Assembly (NCBI RefSeq): GCF_017916505.1
Contig: NZ_JAFMSZ010000001.1
Span: forward strand, 1,364,001-1,428,000
Direction: 5' to 3'
DNA: 64,000 bases
Origin: Naasia sp. SYSU D00057
Lineage (GTDB): Bacteria > Actinomycetota > Actinomycetes > Actinomycetales > Microbacteriaceae
This document shows positions 61,080 to 64,000 of this stretch, piece after piece. A program made the position numbers and the translations under genes. Every line of letters begins with the position of its first letter. The first letter of the stretch is position 1. The notes beneath the pieces were generated by a model. That model saw only the letters and a program-made list of their open reading frames with translations. It ran no database searches and had not been told where the DNA came from.

Positions 61080-62159
61080 GTGACGGAATCAACGGGCGCG
61101 GCCCTCGACGACTCGGTGCGCATCGCGGGCGACGCGGTGCTCATCCTCGACCGGCGGGTCTTCCCCGACCGCCTCGAGTGGGTGCGGGCGGGGACGCCCG
61201 CGGAGGTCGCGATGGCGATCCGCGAGATGGTGACCCAGAGCTCCGGCCCGCTCTACGCGACGAGTGCCGGGCTCGAGCTCGCGGCGCTCCAGGCCGCCGA
61301 CCTCCCCGTCGACGAGGCGCGCGCCGCCCTGCAGGACGCGGGACGACTGCTCGCCGGCGCCCGCCCGACCAACGCGCACCCGCGTGAGGCGGTGCGAACC
61401 GTCCTCGAGGCGATCGAGGAGGCGCGGTCGACCGCCGAGCTCGTCGACACCGCCATCGAGGCCGCCCGCGGCGTCGAGCGGCACTACCGCGAGGCGAGCG
61501 TCGCCCTCGGCCGATCCGCGGTCGAGCTGCTGCCCGACGGCGCTCGCATCCTCACCCACTGCTGGATGGACTCCTACCTCTTCGGCCTGCTCGACGCCGC
61601 CGCGGAGCAGGGCCGGCGCTACGAGTGGGTCGCCACCGAGACCCGCCCCTACCTGCAGGGCGCCCGGCTGACCGCCCACTCCCTCCGCGAGCTCGGCCAC
61701 CCCGTCACGCTGATCACGGACGGGATGGGCGCCGCCGCCCTCGCGCCCGGCTCGAGCATCGGGCCGATCGATGCGCTCGTCACCGCCGCGGACCGGGTGA
61801 GCCTCGACGGCGGTGTCGTCAACAAGGTCGGCACCCTGGGGCTCGCTGTGGCCGCGTCGGCGTTCGGCGTGCCCTTCCACGCGCTCGTGCACGCCCCGGA
61901 CCCGACCGCGCCCACCGGCGCCGACATCGTCATCGAGGAGCGCGATCCGCAGGAGGTGCTCGCGACCCTCGGCCGGCGCACCGCCAGCCCGCTCGTCACC
62001 GACGCGTGGTACCCGGCCTTCGACCTCACCCCGGCCCGGTTCGTGACGCGCGTGGTGACCACCCGCGGCGCGTTCGCCCCCGAGCGGGTCGGCGACCACT
62101 TCACGACGGCCGACCGGGTTCCCGGCGACGTGCCCGCGCTCCCTAGGGTGGAGGCATGA
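61080..62159 (+). CDS. mtnA: MtnA-like (eIF-2B fold) sugar-phosphate isomerase
   Basis: 359-residue protein of the MtnA/eIF-2B family, here probably methylthioribose-1-phosphate isomerase of methionine salvage because mtnC and mtnB follow. Family segments are AEVAMAIREMVTQSSGPLYA, NAHPREAVRTVLEAI, ARILTHCWMDSYLFGLLDAA (Cys retained), VTLITDGMGAAAL and LDGGVVNKVGTLGLAVAA (Asp retained). The usual THCNAG reads THCWMD, so the substrate pocket may differ. The GTG follows GGAGGAC. It overlaps mtnC by 4 nt. Confidence 0.78.
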   Translation: MTESTGAALDDSVRIAGDAVLILDRRVFPDRLEWVRAGTPAEVAMAIREMVTQSSGPLYATSAGLELAALQAADLPVDEARAALQDAGRLLAGARPTNAHPREAVRTVLEAIEEARSTAELVDTAIEAARGVERHYREASVALGRSAVELLPDGARILTHCWMDSYLFGLLDAAAEQGRRYEWVATETRPYLQGARLTAHSLRELGHPVTLITDGMGAAALAPGSSIGPIDALVTAADRVSLDGGVVNKVGTLGLAVAASAFGVPFHALVHAPDPTAPTGADIVIEERDPQEVLATLGRRTASPLVTDAWYPAFDLTPARFVTRVVTTRGAFAPERVGDHFTTADRVPGDVPALPRVEA

Positions 62160-62872
62160 CCGTCTCCCTCTCCGCGAAGGTGCTCGTCGTCGATCTCGAG
62201 GGCACGACGAGCGCCGCCGGCTTCATCCTCGGCGACCTCTACGACTACGCCCGCCCGCGACTGCTGTCCTGGCTGCGCGAGCACGCCGACGACGCCGCCA
62301 TCCAGCAGGCGCGCACGCAGGCGATCGAAGAGGCCGGACTCCCGGCGGATGCCTCCGATGAGGACATCGTCGCCGCCCTGCACCGGTTCATGGCCGAGGA
62401 CGTGAAGTCGACGCCGCTGAAGACCATCCAGGGTCAGATCTGGGCGGAGGGCTTCCGCCGCGGCGAGATCTCCTCCCACTTCTTCGACGACGTCATCCCG
62501 AAGCTCCGCGAGTGGCACACCGCCGGCATTCAGATCGCCTGCTTCTCCTCCGGATCCGTCACCTCGCAGCGCCCGTGGTTCGAGCACTCCCCCGCCGGCG
62601 ACCTGACGCCGCTCGTGATGGCCTACTTCGACACCGTCAACGCGGGCCCGAAGAAGCAGGCCGGCTCCTACGACACCATCGCCGCCGAGCTGGGGCGCCA
62701 GCCGAGCGAGCTCGTCTTCTTCACCGACCACCCGGAGGAGGTGGCGGCCGCGCAGGCCGCCGGCTGGCAGGTCGTCGCGTTCAGCCGTCCCGGTGAGCCT
62801 TGGTTCGGGGCGGACTTCGGCGACGCCCCTGTCGTCTCCTCCTTCGACGAGGTGGAGCTGACGGCCGCGTGA
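62156..62872 (+). CDS. mtnC: Acireductone synthase (enolase-phosphatase E1)
   Basis: 238-residue HAD enzyme that converts 2,3-diketo-5-methylthiopentyl 1-phosphate to acireductone. HAD motif I is VVDLEGTTSAAGFILGDLYD (residues ~11-30), the family motif KTIQGQIWAEGFRRGEI is near 93-109, motif II is IACFSSGSVTSQRPWF, and LVFFTDHPEEVAAAQAAGW follows. The ATG overlaps the mtnA-like stop and its own stop overlaps mtnB, so the three are one operon. Confidence 0.92.
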   Translation: MTVSLSAKVLVVDLEGTTSAAGFILGDLYDYARPRLLSWLREHADDAAIQQARTQAIEEAGLPADASDEDIVAALHRFMAEDVKSTPLKTIQGQIWAEGFRRGEISSHFFDDVIPKLREWHTAGIQIACFSSGSVTSQRPWFEHSPAGDLTPLVMAYFDTVNAGPKKQAGSYDTIAAELGRQPSELVFFTDHPEEVAAAQAAGWQVVAFSRPGEPWFGADFGDAPVVSSFDEVELTAA

Positions 62873-63507
62873 TCGACGAGAACCGACTGCATGAGGCGGG
62901 TGCCCTGCTCGCCGCCGAGGCCGCGCGCTTCGCCGGCATGGGATGGATGCGCGGCACATCCGGCAACCTCTCCCTCACCCTCGAGCGCGACCCGCTGCGC
63001 CTCGCCGTGACCGCCTCCGGACTGGACAAGGGCGAGCTCGGGCCGGCCGACGTCGTCCTCACCGACAGCCGCGGTGAGCTGCTGCCGGGCGACGAGCGCG
63101 GGCTGGTCCCGTCCGCGGAGGCCGGGCTGCACGCGCGGATCGCCGCAGTCACCGGGGCGGGCGCCGCCGTGCACGTGCACGCCATGGCCGCCGTCGAGGC
63201 GGGCTTCCACTGGCCGGTCGGCGTCGAGATCGCCGACATGGAGATGCTCAAGGGCATCGGCCACTCGGCGCACGGCGAGCGCGTCGTCATTCCCGTGGTG
63301 CAGAACAGCCAGGACATGGTCGAGCTCGGCGACCGGTTCGAGGAGGTCTACCTCCGGCCGGCGAACGGCATCGCCGAGGTGCCCGCCGTGATCGTCGCCT
63401 CGCACGGCATGTACGCGTGGGGCGCCGACCTCGCCGCCGCCCGGCGGCACACCGAGATCGTCGAGTGGCTGCTCCGCTTCACGGTCCGCACTCGCGCGAC
63501 CCGCTGA
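62869..63507 (+). CDS. mtnB: Methylthioribulose-1-phosphate dehydratase
   Basis: 212-residue class II aldolase-fold zinc enzyme that dehydrates methylthioribulose 1-phosphate. Motifs are GWMRGTSGNLSLTLERD, AVTASGLDKGELGPADVVL, the zinc ligands in AAVHVHAMAAVEAGF and VIVASHGMYAWGADL. The GTG at 62869 overlaps the mtnC stop (GTGA) and gives a normal length. The dioxygenase mtnD and kinase mtnK expected in a full pathway are not in the window. Confidence 0.92.
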   Translation: MIDENRLHEAGALLAAEAARFAGMGWMRGTSGNLSLTLERDPLRLAVTASGLDKGELGPADVVLTDSRGELLPGDERGLVPSAEAGLHARIAAVTGAGAAVHVHAMAAVEAGFHWPVGVEIADMEMLKGIGHSAHGERVVIPVVQNSQDMVELGDRFEEVYLRPANGIAEVPAVIVASHGMYAWGADLAAARRHTEIVEWLLRFTVRTRATR

Positions 63508-63534
63508 GCCCGCCCGCGGACCTGGCGCGGGTCA

Positions 63535-63576
63535 TGCGGACAACTGCCCCTGGTAGACCGTCGCGAGTTGTCCGCA
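63535..63576. repeat. Inverted repeat, TGCGGACAACT word
   Basis: Arms TGCGGACAACT (63535-63545) and AGTTGTCCGCA (63566-63576), a perfect 11 bp with a 20-nt loop, between the convergent mtnB and sialidase-like genes. Likely terminator. Confidence 0.75.
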
Positions 63577-63592
63577 CGGCCCGCGGCGGCCG

Positions 63593-64000
63593 TCAGGCCG
63601 AGGGCTGCGCGCCCGAAGTCAGCAGGTAGCGGACGTAGAGCCGGGACTCCCCGCCCGACCGGCCCCGGCCCATGTCCGTCTCGAGGCCGTAGATCCAGGC
63701 GGTGACGCCGTCCTCGAGGACGGCGGGCGCCGCGTAGCTCATCCACACGGCGGCGGAGTCGACGAACACCTCCGCCGACCAGGTGAGCCCGAGGTCGTGG
63801 GACCGGCGGGCGACGGCGGCCCCATCGGGCAGCCGCCGGTACAGCGCGATGAGCGTCCCGTCCGTGCACGCCACGGCGGGCTTCCCGCCCGCGCGGGCGA
63901 CCACGGGCGCCGGCTCGCTCCAGGTCCGCCCGCCGTCGAGCGACACCGACCGGCCGATCGCGAAAGCGTTGCCGTAGCGGAACAGGCAGACGAGGGCGTC
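63593..64000 (-). CDS. Sialidase-like Asp-box protein (5' part beyond window)
   Basis: Only the C-terminal ~135 residues are present. They show two Asp-box (BNR) repeats, SVSLDGGRTWSEPAPVVA and RSHDLGLTWSAEVFVDS, spaced as in six-bladed sialidase propellers, and end in GGESRLYVRYLLTSGAQPSA. Such proteins include exo-sialidases and other glycan-binding propellers; the catalytic Arg triad cannot be judged from the fragment. The gene continues past the right edge. Confidence 0.75.
   Translation of the reverse strand, partial: DALVCLFRYGNAFAIGRSVSLDGGRTWSEPAPVVARAGGKPAVACTDGTLIALYRRLPDGAAVARRSHDLGLTWSAEVFVDSAAVWMSYAAPAVLEDGVTAWIYGLETDMGRGRSGGESRLYVRYLLTSGAQPSA

Overview
The window comes from a high-GC Gram-positive actinobacterium, most likely a member of the Microbacteriaceae (inference). 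The evidence is very GC-rich coding DNA, a whiB1-type gene facing a PdtaS-type histidine kinase (an arrangement known from mycobacteria and other actinobacteria), many GTG starts, several apparently leaderless genes with a TANNNT box 6-7 nt before the start codon, and many intergenic palindromes. The genes are tightly packed, with many ATGA/GTGA stop-start overlaps. There is no phage, insertion sequence or CRISPR array.

Layout. 1-3.5 kb: branched-chain amino acid synthesis (ilvD, then ilvB running off the left edge). 3.6-5.5 kb: a DUF559-type nuclease gene and an AlkD-like HEAT-repeat gene, interleaved with three copies of one inverted repeat. 5.5-7.9 kb: trehalose synthesis (otsA-otsB). 7.9-14.1 kb: a complete Mrp cation/proton antiporter operon (AB fusion, C, D, E, F, G). 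14.2-15.8 kb: a fructosamine kinase and a TIM-barrel sugar isomerase/epimerase, divergent and both apparently leaderless. 15.9-21.3 kb: a tetR - MMPL - YhgE/Pip export operon; the MMPL protein carries a degenerate ABC-ATPase-like tail. 21.4-22.6 kb: three small membrane proteins. 22.8-33.8 kb: a LacI-controlled glycan locus (GH38 alpha-mannosidase, SIS isomerase, ROK kinase, LacI repressor, tandem MBL hydrolase, GH36-like glycosidase, FAD oxidoreductase) with three shared operators. 34-36.3 kb: MscS channel, a small acidic protein and an SRPBCC protein. 36.3-41.7 kb: a SipW-type surface-protein module behind a cluster of GTCCTC/GAGGAC inverted repeats. 41.7-42.5 kb: paired fluoride exporters. 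42.6-44.3 kb: a TrxR-like flavoprotein.

44.4-53.3 kb: the most unusual region. Three consecutive large paralogues, each DUF4062 + NB-ARC-like ATPase + TPR (STAND architecture), are translationally coupled to one another and to an eight-helix membrane protein. 53.3-53.6 kb: a truncated VOC-family remnant, a terminator and tRNA-Lys(CTT). 53.7-60.7 kb: Bcp peroxiredoxin, a small membrane protein, WhiB, PdtaS-like kinase, a PabC-like lyase, a Nudix hydrolase, and an isolated CpaE-like/SAF pair with a divergent HTH gene. 60.7-61.0 kb: a six-copy ~30-bp tandem repeat. 61.1-63.5 kb: methionine-salvage genes (mtnA-like, mtnC, mtnB). Right edge: a partial sialidase-like Asp-box protein.

How the parts work together. 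In the glycan locus the glycosidases would release sugars, while the ROK kinase and SIS isomerase would pass them into metabolism under LacI control. In the SipW module the signal peptidase would process the two alternate-signal proteins encoded upstream of it. The STAND cluster looks like one transcription unit in which a conserved ATPase core carries diverged C-terminal sensor regions; a role in biological conflict is a hypothesis, not something shown by the sequence.
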